Below are positions 12,740 to 24,375 of a stretch of 52,411 nt of DNA, one piece after another. The notes beneath the pieces were generated by a model. That model saw only the letters and a program-made list of their open reading frames with translations. It was not told where the DNA came from and searched no databases. A program made the position numbers and the translations under genes. The stretch is from Welwitschia mirabilis (Eukaryota; Gnetophyta; Gnetopsida; Welwitschiales). The stretch's first letter is position 1. Each line of letters begins with the position of its first letter. The stretch spans positions 62,242,574 through 62,294,984 of the forward strand of contig JBOZIK010000001.1 in assembly GCA_051453625.1 (NCBI GenBank), given 5' to 3'.

Positions 12740-13060
12740 AATTTATTAAGGCATTTGAGGTTTCTAAGAATAGTCTTCCTAATATGATGGACACTAATTA
12801 GCTCATTGAGTCCTTCATGTCCAAAACTACAAAGTCCATTGGGTAGTAGCAAGTTCTTCATGAATCTTAATGTAGTTTTAATAGAGTTATCTACTAATTA
12901 GAATTGGATTTTCATGAAGTCCTTCTAAGTTAAATTCTTTATAAGTTTTGTAGGGAATTAAATTTACTCTAGATACTAAATATAATAAGGCTTGACTGAG
13001 TTATTTATTGCTTATAGTAATAGCAATTGTGGGATACCCAAGGTATTTATGCTTTGGTAA
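12740..13060 (-). pseudogene. Aspartic protease domain of element B (inactive)
   Basis: Minus-strand NK.LSQALLYLVSRVNLIPY near 12950-13010. The DLGAS active site is YLVSR, so the catalytic Asp is lost. A ...ILGR.FL..SNALIN block is recognisable near 12745-12785. Confidence 0.68.
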
Positions 13061-13449
13061 GAATTAATTCTAGAGAATTGCATTTATTTATTAAGTTGAT
13101 AAGGATTTAAGCTTAATGTTCATTTGCCTTTTTATAATGCATAAGTCCTTAAGGAATTTAGCATAATAAGGTATCTATTTGATGGATTCTAGAAGGAAAA
13201 TTTTTATCTTAATTTCCTTGAAAATTTATAGAGCCTATAGTTGTTTTTCTATCATGTTTTCCTTCCTAAGCTATTAACAAAAAGGAAAAGGTTCTTTGTA
13301 TATGGGTAATGGATCTTCATTCTTATCCTTTTTCTTGTTTTCTATAGGATTTTATTTTTTCTTTAGCTTATTTTTTATGGATGAATTTTCTAACTCTTTC
13401 CCATTCCTAAGATGTATTAGATTTAGTTTATTCTAAGTTTCTATTCCTT

Positions 13450-15060
13450 TAGTAAATCTAACTACTTCTGGATTTAGTTGGGTACTCAAGGGAAGTATCC
13501 CTCTTTCTCTTTAGTTTATTGATGAAAGAATGTGGATGATGGTTCATTGAAGTTGGTGTATGAATTATTTTAAGTCTTTTATTTATTTGTGTTTCTGTTT
13601 TCATGAACTTTTTAAAGGTTTCCTCTAATGAGTTAGACAAATTTATTTGACAGTTTGACAATGAAGAAGAAGAACTGAAAGATGAGGGGAATGAATTTTT
13701 AGGCTAGAAATTTTATTACGGGATATTGTCTTTTTTCCAAGAGAAATTTTGATGATTTCATCAACCCAGATTATAATTGTTTGAGTATGGATTGTTTTTA
13801 GGATTTTAGTATTGGTGGCCTATAGCATTCACTTATTTGTTAACTATGTTTTAGAATAAAGGGATACATTGGCATTCAGTGGTTTTATGAATGTCAATAT
13901 GATAGATTAAACATTCAAGCGTAGTGATCATGAATGAGGGTAAAAGTGAGATGATCAATAATGATAATTTTCTTACTAACTCATCTATTTTTTTTAATTC
14001 ATCTTGAAATTTTCTAAAGTTTTAAAAACACTTGTTAACCTAACAGGATGGTTAGATATTAAAGGTTTAGTAGGTTTTTCCTAATTTTTTGAGATTTTAG
14101 ATACACTTTTTAAGTAATCCCAAACCTCATCTAGGGGCATGCTCAGAAAATTACCGTAGCTTATCATTTCTACTAGTTGGTGGTTATTCATGGATAATCC
14201 ATCATAGAAGAAACTTATCTCTCTACTAGATTTAAAACCATCCTAGGAACATTTTAATAGAAGGTTCTTAAGTCTTTTTAAGGTTTGGGAAAATGTTTCA
14301 TTATCCTTCTATTGGAAGTTCATGATTTCTTTTTAGAGGACATTTGTCTTGTGATTGGGAAAGAATTTGGAGATGAAAGCTTTACTTAGGTCCATCCACT
14401 TTATAATGGAGAAGGCTTAAATGATGTGTAACAAGGATTTTTCCTTTTCTTTCAAGGAAAAGAAAAATATATTAAGCCTAAGTATGCCATGAGTTTAGAA
14501 TGCTAAGGAATGGTTAATAATACACACTCGAATTCTTTAAGATGGAGGTATGGGTCCTCAAACTCTAATCCATGGAAATGAGGCAAGAGTTATATCATGT
14601 AAGGTTTAAATTCTAGCCTCTAGTTAACAAGTGGTGGTATTATGAAAACGGGAGTTCCGAGGCTTTATGGTTAGAGGTAANNNNNNNNNNAACTATTTGT
14701 CTAGGTTGGTTAGCAGCAGCAATGAGAGTATCTTGTCATTTGGCTACTTTTGGGATAAAATAATAAGTTATTAACCTATTGAGCATCTCTTGATTAGACA
14801 AAGGTCCATTGAAGGGTTCTTGAAGATTGAGTGGATTGTTTGTATTCTACTGTGATTGTTGTGATGAGGCAATTTGTTAGTTGGTTTGGTTGTTTTAGGA
14901 GGTTAAAGTCTAATCTATTTTAAAATCATTAGAAGTTTTGTTTCTAATTTCTTACATTCTTTCATGGTTTGTGAAAGGATTCATGTTATCTCAAATCAAT
15001 ATTCTAGTTTCATCATAAGTCCAAGTCATGCATGAACAAGATTAGAATGTTTTCAGATAA
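13450..15060 (-). pseudogene. Gag and gag-protease linker of element B
   Basis: Minus-strand Gag fragments. The capsid-like part at about 14100-14700 aligns in reverse complement with 1690-2200 of A and 21930-22450 of C, including the block around YLHLKEFECV near 14525-14560. The C-terminal linker is open at 13458-13661 (67 codons) and contains a SLEETFKKFMKTETQ helix typical of Athila Gag ends, followed by a basic segment. A 10-N gap at 14681-14690 falls inside the domain. Confidence 0.65.
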
Positions 15061-15546
15061 GAAACAGAGGGAAGTTTTTAGAGATTATAGGTTGTATGAA
15101 TTTCAGAGATTACATAAAAGCTTAAGTGAAAAGCTTATAACTCTCTGAACATGCTAAGTGATCACACTATTAAGGGAAGATAGTGATTCTAGTAAGTTTT
15201 GGAGTATTAAGTTTAGTTTTTACTAAGTGGTTCATAAAGCTTGTGTAGAATGAATGTAGTATTAAGATCATAGTGAATTAGAAATAAAATTAAACACAAC
15301 CTTAATGAAATTATGACAAAATTTTTTAGAGAATTTTAATGTTTTATGCATGTAATGAAAACAAAAAAATAGAAAAAAACATAAAAAATGCAGCGTGAAA
15401 GAAAAGCACGCAACACAACATAAAGTTTGATTAAAAATTTTTAAATTTTTTAAGTTTTTAAACTCTAAAATAAACCTGTAAATAAAATGTTAGATCTATG
15501 CAAAATAAGTTGGAAAATAGTCAAAAAACAAGCTTTAAAATAAGAT

Positions 15547-15664
15547 GGACTAGTTTGAGTAACACTAGAAGGACTAGTGCCAACCACTAGAAAGAAAAGG
15601 AAGGAAACATACAAAATAAAAGAAAAAGAACTAGTCTGGTTATTACTAGAAATAGGATCAGTAC
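15547..15664 (-). repeat. Two direct repeats in the leader/gag start of B
   Basis: Units at 15547-15581 and 15628-15664, about 81 bp apart, each contain ACTAGT cores. In one minus frame they would encode related peptides, GTSPSSVTQTSPS and CTDPISSNNQTSS. An 82-codon open stretch (15465-15713) covers both. Equivalent units occur in A and C. Confidence 0.5.
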
Positions 15665-15747
15665 AAATCATTGGAGAATTAAAAACTAAGTATAAAACTT
15701 GCAAAAAGTACAACTAGTACTCTTATAAGCTATTACCCTTCTATTAT

Positions 15748-15764
15748 TCCTAGCAATTCCATCA
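15748..15764 (-). other. Primer-binding site of element B (heavily decayed)
   Basis: Minus strand TGATGGAATTGCTAGGA lies four bases inside the 5' LTR edge at 15770, where A has its tRNA-Asp-type PBS. The match is weak on its own and rests mainly on position. Confidence 0.5.
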
Positions 15765-15769
15765 AAATC

Positions 15770-17125
15770 TGAACAATGTTGTATAACTATTGGATTTAAA
15801 ACTAGATTTTCACTTAGCTATCATCCTTCTTCAAGGATAACATGGGATATAGATTCAAAATTTTACTAACTTTAACTTTAAATGCAAGTCACAAATTTGA
15901 AGAAAAATAAGAGATGTAGTGAATCTGTAGAGTGGAACTTTATCTTGGAAGAGAATGGAACTAAACTAGATCCAAGGTATTATTGATCCATCCTTAAGAA
16001 ATCCTTTTAAAAAATCCCTTTAATCCAATGTTGTTTAATTGCCTATTCTACAAAACATTTAAAACCATCAAGTACATTTAGGTTAATTCAGAAGGTATAA
16101 TCTCATTTACCACATGATAAATGGTAAATTCAATTAATACTTTAGCCTTAAAATAATAATATAAAGTAAGGACTCTAAAATACTTAAAATCTATGAAATT
16201 ATAAGACTTAGACTAAGGGATGAAAAGAATTTACTCAACTAAAGTGAACTTAAAAATTAAAGTAGTTACCTAAGAATTCGAATTATGATATTACTCATAA
16301 ATTGAAATCAAAGAAAAAGAACTTTTATATTGTAAAATAAAAATAACTTTATAGCCAAAAAAGAAGAAAGCAAGAAGAACTCCTCAAGNNNNNNNNNNNN
16401 NNNNNNNNNNNNNNNNAATAGGTGCTTAGAAAGACATCACAAGTTAACTATATAAAGTGCTATAATTCTCCAAGCTAAAGATGATATAATGAAGGGTTCA
16501 AGGCCCTTTTATAGTGAGAGATAGAGAAAAGAAATGATTATAAGCCCTTAGCTTCTATCATTAAGTAGATGATTATATGATTATATTAAGTAGAATGGTT
16601 TGTCTTAACTTGTATTTGGTGAAGATGCTTATGATGATGCTAACACTTAGCTGTGGAGTGCTACACCTACTACTAATAATTAACTACATCATGTGTCTCC
16701 ACTATCATTCTAATTAGCCCTACTAAATGTCACTTTAGAAATCCTCATCATCACTGTCATGTATTGTCAAGAATGCAATTAATCTATGATGTGTAATTTA
16801 ATCAAACCCATAACTGCATTTTATCTAATTTTTCATGACAATCTAGGAACATGAATCTGAAGGAATTCTACATAGAAAGTCTAGCAGTGCTAGTGGTCGT
16901 AGATAGCAGCACCAACAATGTAGCTTTGATGGTCATGAGATTAAGTGATGTCCTTCAATTAAGTTTAAGAAATCTAAAAATGTCATGGAAAATAGTTAAG
17001 TTTACTATTAATATGAAATTGAATAGAAGACATGTTTTTGTGATAAAGTTGATGATATTAATATCTTTCATTAAGATTAATTGGTCATTAAGCTTGATCT
17101 TAATGTTAATTTTTGCATGTTAACA
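15770..17125 (-). repeat. 5' LTR of element B
   Basis: Aligns over its full length with 6467-8423. On minus it starts TGTTAACATG (17125 leftward) and ends ...TTCA at 15770. A 28-N gap lies at 16389-16416. A 90-codon stretch open on plus (16851-17123) runs antisense to the LTR and ends at its terminus. Confidence 0.83.
16506..16513 (-). promoter_or_regulatory. TATA box in the 5' LTR of B
   Basis: TATAAAAG on minus within a block shared with the other LTR of B (7806-7813). The LTR of A/C has a degraded version near 20226-20238 (CTACAAAAGGG). Confidence 0.55.
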
Positions 17126-17542
17126 AAGTATTTATTAGAGAAAATCCCAAAAAAATCCATTATTTAAGGTTAATGAATCCACCTAAAGTACTATCATCCT
17201 TCTATTCTAGTGACTTATGAATTTATGAGGCTTATTGATCTAGGTTAAAGGACTTTAAATAAAAAATCAATAATAAGTGATCTTGTTATCACCTGAGTAG
17301 TGGTTAAGATTGAGTCTATTTATGGGTCTTTAAGGAAAAGTACACTTAATTTAAGTGTGTTAATTAAGAACACATTCACTTAGGGTTTTTGATTTTGGTA
17401 AAACTTGGATGAAAAGATGGGATTTACCTTTGCATATGTACCTTAAGTATAAGGCTTTTTTTATGGGAACAAGATTTATTTTGACTAGGCTAATTAGCCA
17501 ATGACCCCTAAATATGCACAAAAACTGATTATGGAAAGATGA

Positions 17543-18053
17543 ACAAAAGAAAATAATATATTTATTCTCCAAACCCACATAAAATTAATTACTTAATTAG
17601 GTTTAGTTAACTACATTAGTGAATTTGACACCTATTGGTAATGTATCTCTAATGATCTAATTATAACATGTTCAACTACATAGGGGCTATAAATACTTAC
17701 CAACAATGTAGCACTAATTTCTGCATAAAACAACATGCTTAACTCTGTNNNNNNNNNNNNNNNNNNNNNNNNNNNNNNNNNNNNNNNNNNNNNNNNNNNN
17801 NNNNNNNNNNNNNNNNNNNNNNNNNNNNNNNNNNNNNNNNNNNNNNNNACAAAAGAAAATAATATATTTATTCTCAAAACCCACATAAAATTAATCACTT
17901 AATTAGGTTTAGTTAACTACATTAGTGAATTTGACACCTAATTGTAATGTAGCTCTAATGATCTAATTATAACATGTTCAACTACATAGGGTTATAAATT
18001 CTTACCAATAATGTAGCACTAATTTCTGCATAAAACAACATGCTTAACTCTGT
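17543..18053. other. Gap with duplicated flanks (probable unmerged contig overlap)
   Basis: 17543-17748 (206 bp) and 17849-18053 (205 bp) are near-identical copies abutting a 100-N gap on each side. The first starts where the second starts and ends exactly at the gap. Confidence 0.82.
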
Positions 18054-18277
18054 TGGTAGAAAATGTTGTAATATTAAATGCTCAATGTAATTGAAAGTCT
18101 CAAAAATAAGGACATGTGTAAAGATAGAAATATAAAATAGAGGAAGGACAAAGGTGGAAATTGGAAGCTTTATTTAAACTGATGCCTCTTAAACCTTTGT
18201 ACTTAAGATTTACTATGATTTCTAAAATTTGTATAATTTACTTGGATAAAAATTCTCTTAGGTAATATCATGATCAA

Positions 18278-18332
18278 CTATATATATATATACACACACA
18301 CAAACACACACACACACATGTATGTATATATA
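18278..18332 (+). repeat. (TA)n(CA)n microsatellite
   Basis: About 55 bp of TA repeats passing into CA repeats, then TG/TA. It lies in the non-coding tail of A. The corresponding place in B (about 8770-8830, reverse complement) has no such run, so it arose or expanded after the copies separated. Confidence 0.85.
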
Positions 18333-18727
18333 AGGCATAAACCATTTTTATCAATAGACCTTCCACTTAACATTATTTCACTATAACTATTTTTTCATTT
18401 TCCTTAGCTCAGTTGCATTAATTTTCATGGTTTTTAATAAAATAACTCTTTACATTTATTTTTAAAATTTATGTTCTCAAATGACTTAAACATTTTTCAC
18501 CATAAAATTTAAGAAAAAGTTTAGCTTTAGTGAGGGGGTTCAACATCCAAGTTTAATGATAAAATTTTTTATTTTTAATGTTTTAATTATGAAAAACTAG
18601 TCATATAATTTTCAAAGTTATAAAATTTACACACTTAAGTGCTTTTGACAAGGAAAACTTTTTTATTTTTGACCATTTTGTCATCAACGTTTTGCTAAAG
18701 AACTAGCAAAAGACTAGTTAGCGAGTA

Positions 18728-20893
18728 TGTTAACATGTAAAAATTGACATTACAATTAAGTTAAATGATGAATTAACCTTAATGGAAGACATTAATATAC
18801 TCAATTTTATAATAAAACTTTTCTTTTTATTGATTTCCACATTAATTATAAACTTATTAGTTCTCCCATTTAATTTTAGGTTATTTATGCTTAATTGAAG
18901 GACATGGCTCAAAATGAAGATATTCAAAGATAAAATGCTGATGCTACAATCTAGCACCACCAGCATCATTAGCCTTTTTACATAAATCATCTTGAATTTC
19001 ATATTCGTAAATTATTATATAAAATTAAATAAAATTTGGCTATGAACTTAATCAAATTCCACATCATAAATCAATTACATTCTTAATGACACATGNNNNN
19101 NNNNNNNNNNNNNNNNNNNNNNNNNNNNNNNNNNNNNNNNNNNNNNNNNNNNNNNNNNNNNNNNNNNNNNNNNNNNNNNNNNNNNNNNNNNNNNNNNNNN
19201 NNNNNNNNNNNNNNNNNNNNNNNNNNNNNNNNNNNNNNNNNNNNNNNNNNNNNNNNNNNNNNNNNNNNNNNNNNNNNNNNNNNNNNNNNNNNNNNNNNNN
19301 NNNNNNNNNNNNNNNNNNNNNNNNNNNNNNNNNNNNNNNNNNNNNNNNNNNNNNNNNNNNNNNNNNNNNNNNNNNNNNNNNNNNNNNNNNNNNNNNNNNN
19401 NNNNNNNNNNNNNNNNNNNNNNNNNNNNNNNNNNNNNNNNNNNNNNNNNNNNNNNNNNNNNNNNNNNNNNNNNNNNNNNNNNNNNNNNNNNNNNNNNNNN
19501 NNNNNNNNNNNNNNNNNNNNNNNNNNNNNNNNNNNNNNNNNNNNNNNNNNNNNNNNNNNNNNNNNNNNNNNNNNNNNNNNNNNNNNNNNNNNNNNNNNNN
19601 NNNNNNNNNNNNNNNNNNNNTTATAAACTTATTAGTTCTCCCATGTCAATTTCAGGTTATTTATGCTTAATTGAAGGACATGGTTTAAAATGAAGATATT
19701 CAAAGAAAAAATGCTAATGCTGCCATCTAGCACCACCAGCATCATCAGCCTTTTTACATAAATCATCTTGAATTTCATATTAGTAAATTATTATATAAAA
19801 TTAAATAAAATTTGGCTATGGACTTAATCAAATTCCACATCATAAATCAATTACATTTTTAATGACGNNNNNNNNNNNNNNNNNNNNNNNNNNNNNNNNN
19901 NNNNNNNNNNNNNNNNNNNNNNNNNNNNNNNNNNNNNNNNNNNNNNNNNNNNNNNNNNNNNNNNNNNAATGACGCATGACAGTGATGATGAGGATTTGTT
20001 GTATGACATTTGGTAGGGTTGAGTATGATGATGGTGGATACATATGGTATTAATAGTGGTTGGTAGTATCTATATTACTCCAGAGCCAAGTGTTGATATC
20101 ATCATAGGAATCTCTTTCAAATGTAAAAAAAGATAATTTATTCTACCTAAATTTTATCATTTTGTAACCATTCACCTAATACTACAAGTAAATATCTTAG
20201 AACTATCCTTCTCCCCCATCACTCCCTACAAAAGGGCCTTAAACCCGTTATTGTATCATCTGTTGTCTTTAAAAAATTATAGAACCTTGAAGAGCTAGTC
20301 TTCAAGGATTGCTGAGGAGTTCTTCTACATTTTTCTTCCTTTACTATAAAGTTATTCCTTTTTACAATACCAAAATTGTTAGTTTTTTATTTCATTTTAT
20401 AAGTAACATTATAAGTAAAATGATTAGGTAAATACTTCAATCATTAAACTTTGTTGCATCTTGTATGAGATCTTTTAATGCTTGGTTTAGATCCTTTAAG
20501 TTTCTAAATTTTTAGTACTTAGAGCCTTACTTTCTATTATTATTTAAGGTTTTATAGCTTAAGTGGTAATTGAGTTCATCATTATTCATATGATGAATGA
20601 GATACTGTCATCATGATTTGGGCCAAAAACAGTAGGAAGGTGATTAGGCATGATTGGATTGCTTAAGAACAAATTAGTGATACCTTAGAGCTAGTTTGCT
20701 TTCCTTCTCTCTCAAGATGAATTTTAATACACAACTCTAAAAAGTACCTCTTTATCTTTTTTATTTTATAAAATTTTATAACATGCATTAAGTTTAACTT
20801 GATGCAATTCTAAATCACTACCCATGTTATCCCCGAGGAAGAATAATAGCTAACTATAAACTTAACTTTAAATCTAGTTCACTATAAGCTATG
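18728..20893 (+). repeat. LTR shared by elements A (3') and C (5')
   Basis: Starts with TGTTAACATG, as do B's LTRs, and runs to the PBS of C. The raw length of 2.17 kb falls to about 1.3 kb once two gaps and a duplicated flank are removed, so it represents one LTR, not two. It is preceded by the tail of A and followed by the interior of C. Gaps at 19096-19620 and 19868-19967 lie inside it, so a wrong scaffold join cannot be excluded. Confidence 0.7.
18846..19867. other. Gap with duplicated flanks inside the shared LTR
   Basis: 18846-19091 recurs at 19621-19867, again abutting the 525-N gap. The copies differ at about 5 percent, more than at other gaps. They may be contig ends from two different LTR copies. 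Confidence 0.7.
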
Positions 20894-20902
20894 AATAGAT
20901 TT

Positions 20903-20920
20903 TGGCATTGTTGATAGTGA
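20903..20920 (+). other. Primer-binding site of element C (decayed)
   Basis: TGGCATTGTTGATAGTGA, in the position of A's PBS. Most differences from the tRNA-Asp-type consensus are C-to-T or G-to-A. Confidence 0.65.
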
Positions 20921-20998
20921 TAATGGCATAATAATAACTTAAAGGAGCACTACTTTTCTTTTTTTAAAGTTTACACATAGTTTTTTCTTTTTTAGTGG

Positions 20999-21096
20999 TG
21001 GGTACTGATCCTCTTTCTAGTGATACCTAAACTACATGTATGTTTAGTTTTTTTCCCCATAGGTTGGTATTGGCCATTATAGTGAAACGTAAATTG
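20999..21096 (+). repeat. Leader direct repeats of element C
   Basis: Units at 20999-21038 and 21062-21096 correspond to the leader repeat pair in A and B. The second unit is strongly diverged. Just upstream, GGAGCACTACTTTTCTTTTT is kept almost unchanged between A and C. Confidence 0.4.
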
Positions 21097-21949
21097 TTGT
21101 AGATTATTTTTAAATTTTTTATACTAACTTATTTTTCATAGATCTAATATTTTGTTTGTAGGTTGCTTGTAGAGTAAAACCTAAAATCCTTAAAAATTTT
21201 CTTATGATTTCAATAATGTTAGGCTCAATCTTGTTCACATTTTCATTTTAGTTTCATTTTACTATTACCTTATTACTAAAATTGTTTTATACATTATTAA
21301 TGAATACCTGTGTAAAAACTAAAATTGAAACTTGAAACTTGACTGATGTTGCTAGCTTTTCTCATTTGTGTCATTGTCATTTTAGCTTAGAACATGCTAG
21401 AGTTTTTGACTAAACCCCTTATGTAAACACCAAATCTTCTTTGTGGTATAAGCTATGTAAAACATGAATTAAAAACTATCTAAAACTTGCTTAAAACCTT
21501 CTCTTGTATGCATTACATTTGTGATGAAATCGGATATTAATTTGCAATAAGATGAATCCATACACAGATCATAAAAGAGTGTGAGAGCTAAGATCACAAA
21601 ATGGAAATCAATTCCCTGAAGATTCCCAATAATAATAAATCATTACCTCTTAGAATAATAAAAATGATAATCAAAACCCTTCATCCACATAATAATAGAA
21701 ACTTTAAGATTCAATTGACATGATTAGTAAAGCTACATCTATCTAAGACCTCACTGCCTGATTAACATCTTATTATCTTATCTAAGAGAAAGCTAAACAA
21801 CATGTTGCTATCCCTACTACTATTAACACAAACCAATCTAGGAAAACCCTTTGAGATGATCTCTAACCACAATACCTAAGAATACATTTATGTATTGTGA
21901 TATCACTCATAAACTAGAGGTTAAAGCTCAAACCCTTCACTATCTAGCT

Positions 21950-22700
21950 CTTATCTCATTTCCATTGATTAGAGTCTAATGACACATACCTTTATCTCAA
22001 AGAGTTTAAGTATGTTTCATTAACCATCCTTTAGTATCGAAATACTCATAGTGCACTTATGCTTATATTATTTCCATTTTCCCTAAAATATAAAGTGAAA
22101 TGCTGACTATACATCTTTAAACTATGCTCTATTATAAATTAGGCTAATCTAAGTAAGTCTTTAATATTCAAATTCTTTCCCAATTATAAAACAAATATCT
22201 TAAAAAAAGAGATACTGAACTTCCAACAAAAATATCATAATACATTCTCCTAAAATTAGAGTGATTTAAGAACCTATTACAAAAATTTTACTAACATGGT
22301 TTTAAGTTAGGAAGAAAAATAAGTTTTTTCTATGATGGGTTGTCTACCAATAACTACTAGTTAGTTAAGATGATGAGTTGAGAAAAATTCCTGAGTATGC
22401 CTCTAAAAGAAGTTTGAAAATACCTTATGATTATAACTAGAAATTAAAAGAATTAGGTAAAGCCAATAAAATCATCTAAATATCACCATCCCATTAGGTC
22501 GACAAGTGTGATCAAGATCCCTAAACACTTTGAAGTTAATAATAAGATAAATGAATTAGTGAGAAATCCTTAACCATCTCACCCTTCCCTTTACCTTCAA
22601 TCACTAAGCTAGAATGTCTAATTTGCCATATTGACATCATGAAATATCCAAATGTCATTTCATTCCTTTATTTTAAAACACAGTTAATGAACGAGTAAAT
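21950..22700 (+). pseudogene. Gag of element C (degenerate)
   Basis: Aligns with Gag of A through the capsid blocks, then the INEL helix near 22550 and the zinc knuckle. The first two Cys codons of the knuckle are intact here (CLIC, 22615-22626), unlike A; the His and last Cys are not recognisable. Multiple stops and a short deletion after INELV break the frame. Confidence 0.62.
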
Positions 22701-23939
22701 GCAGTTGAGCACCAATGGAAAACCCCAAAAATGACCCCTAATCAAATAAATCTAATGCTAGATGAAGAAATCACCCTAATGTTTCTTCAAAATATGATAA
22801 TTAAAACTACCCTAGAAACTAGTACGTATTATCATCCTCTTATCCTANNNNNNNNNNNNNNNNNNNNNNNNNNNNNNNNNNNNNNNNNNNNNNNNNNNNN
22901 NNNNNNNNNNNNNNNNNNNNNNNNNNNNNNNNNNNNNNNNNNNNNNNNNNNNNNNNNNNNNNNNNNNNNNNNNNNNNNNNNNNNNNNNNNNNNNNNNNNN
23001 NNNNNNNNNNNNNNNNNNNNNNNNNNNNNNNNNNNNNNNNNNNNNNNNNNNNNNNNNNNNNNNNNNNNNNNNNNNNNNNNNNNNNNNNNNNNNNNNNNNN
23101 NNNNNNNNNNNNNNNNNNNNNNNNNNNNNNNNNNNNNNNNNNNNNNNNNNNNNNNNNNNNNNNNNNNNNNNNNNNNNNNNNNNNNNNNNNNNNNNNNNNN
23201 NNNNNNNNNNNNNNNNNNNNNNNNNNNNNNNNNNNNNNNNNNNNNNNNNNNNNNNNNNNNNNNNNNNNNNNNNNNNNNNNNNNNNNNNNNNNNNNNNNNN
23301 ATTCAGTCAAAAAGTTCATGAAAATTCAAGTTTATCTTAACAAAAGTCATGAACAATTATTAAAATAACACTCCTCCATATTAAACATCCTTGAGTAAAA
23401 TATGCAATTCATAGTTTAAGTCCTCTAATAACTTCAACAAATGCAATCCTAAACTCTTTCTACCTTAAACCAAAGAAAAATGGGAAAAATTCCATGAACG
23501 TTTAACCAAATTCAAAGGGAGTTAGATTTATTGAAGGAGTAGAATAGTTTAAAGAAACCACATCCATACGTTTTAGGAGTGGGAAAGAGTTGGAAAATTC
23601 ACCCATGTAAAATAAAACTAAGGAGAAATAAATTCCCATAGTAAATAAAGAACAGGATAGAAATGAAGAACCTCTACTTGTACATAAGAAATCCTTACCT
23701 TTTGCCTAATAACTTAGAAAGGATAATATAATTAAAAAATATTTATAGGCTCTAGAAATTTTTAAGGAAATCAAGGTAAATATAATTCTCCTAGAATCCA
23801 CTAAGTAAGTTCCTTTCTATGCAAAATTCCTCAAATACATGTGCACTCTAAAGAGGCATATAAATGTGAAGAGCAAGCTTAACTAATGTAACAAATTAGT
23901 GAAATCATTTAAAATCAATGTCCATCTAAATACAAAGAT

Positions 23940-24375
23940 TTGAGATGCCCCACAGTTGTTATTACCATAGGTAATAAGTAACTTAATTAAGCTTTATTAG
24001 ATTTAGGAGCCAGTGTGAACTTAGAAGGGCTTAAATACATGAAACTCCAACTTCAGTCAGTTGACNNNNNNNNNNNNNNNNNNNNNNNNNNNNNNNNNNN
24101 NNNNNNNNNNNNNNNNNNNNNNNNNNNNNNNNNNNNNNNNNNNNNNNNNNNNNNNNNNNNNNNNNACTTCAGTCAGTTGAAAACTCTATAAAAACATCAT
24201 TAGGGGTCATAGAGGATGTTATGATTAGTGTTAATAGTTGCTAATTTCTAGTGGACTTTATGGCTTTGGACATAGAAAACTCAATGAACCAATTAGTGCC
24301 TATCATTTTAGGAAGACCATTCTTAGCAACTTCAAATTCCTTAATCAATTATAGGAATGGATTAATGAAGATCTC
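23940..24375 (+). pseudogene. Aspartic protease domain of element C (active site kept)
   Basis: LLDLGASVNL is readable with the catalytic DLGAS intact at 24000-24014, but the following LPY segment is deleted. After a 100-N gap with a 15-bp repeated flank (24050-24065 and 24166-24180), the domain continues with GVIEDV, FLVDFMALD and PIILGRPFLATSN near 24320-24345. Stops remain upstream and in the middle. Confidence 0.75.

Larger units (their letters stand above)
6467..17125 (-). mobile_element. Athila-type Ty3/gypsy element B, full structure, nested in A
   Basis: Complete minus-strand element: 5' LTR on the right (15770-17125), PBS, leader, gag, protease, RT, RNase H, integrase, 3' non-coding region and 3' LTR on the left (6467-8423). 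It is the same family as A and C. Once a 241-N gap and its 399-bp duplicated flank are removed, the left LTR is about 1.3 kb, like the right LTR (1.36 kb with 28 N). Coding domains are all broken. B sits inside A's integrase, so it is younger than A's insertion. Confidence 0.88.
17126..18727 (+). mobile_element. Element A, 3' portion (integrase end and non-coding tail)
   Basis: Begins with the second copy of the target site. It continues A's integrase C terminus (FIRENPKK, about 17133-17160) in the frame left at 6466. The rest, 17180-18727, aligns with the reverse complement of 8424-9790 of B and is the element's non-coding tail up to the LTR. It includes a 100-N gap (17749-17848) with duplicated flanks and a microsatellite. 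Confidence 0.8.

Noticed and set aside
15465-15713. A possible secreted or membrane protein of 82 codons on minus
   Set aside because: It covers the leader repeats of element B next to the PBS. I treat it as the leader or Gag start of that element rather than a separate gene.
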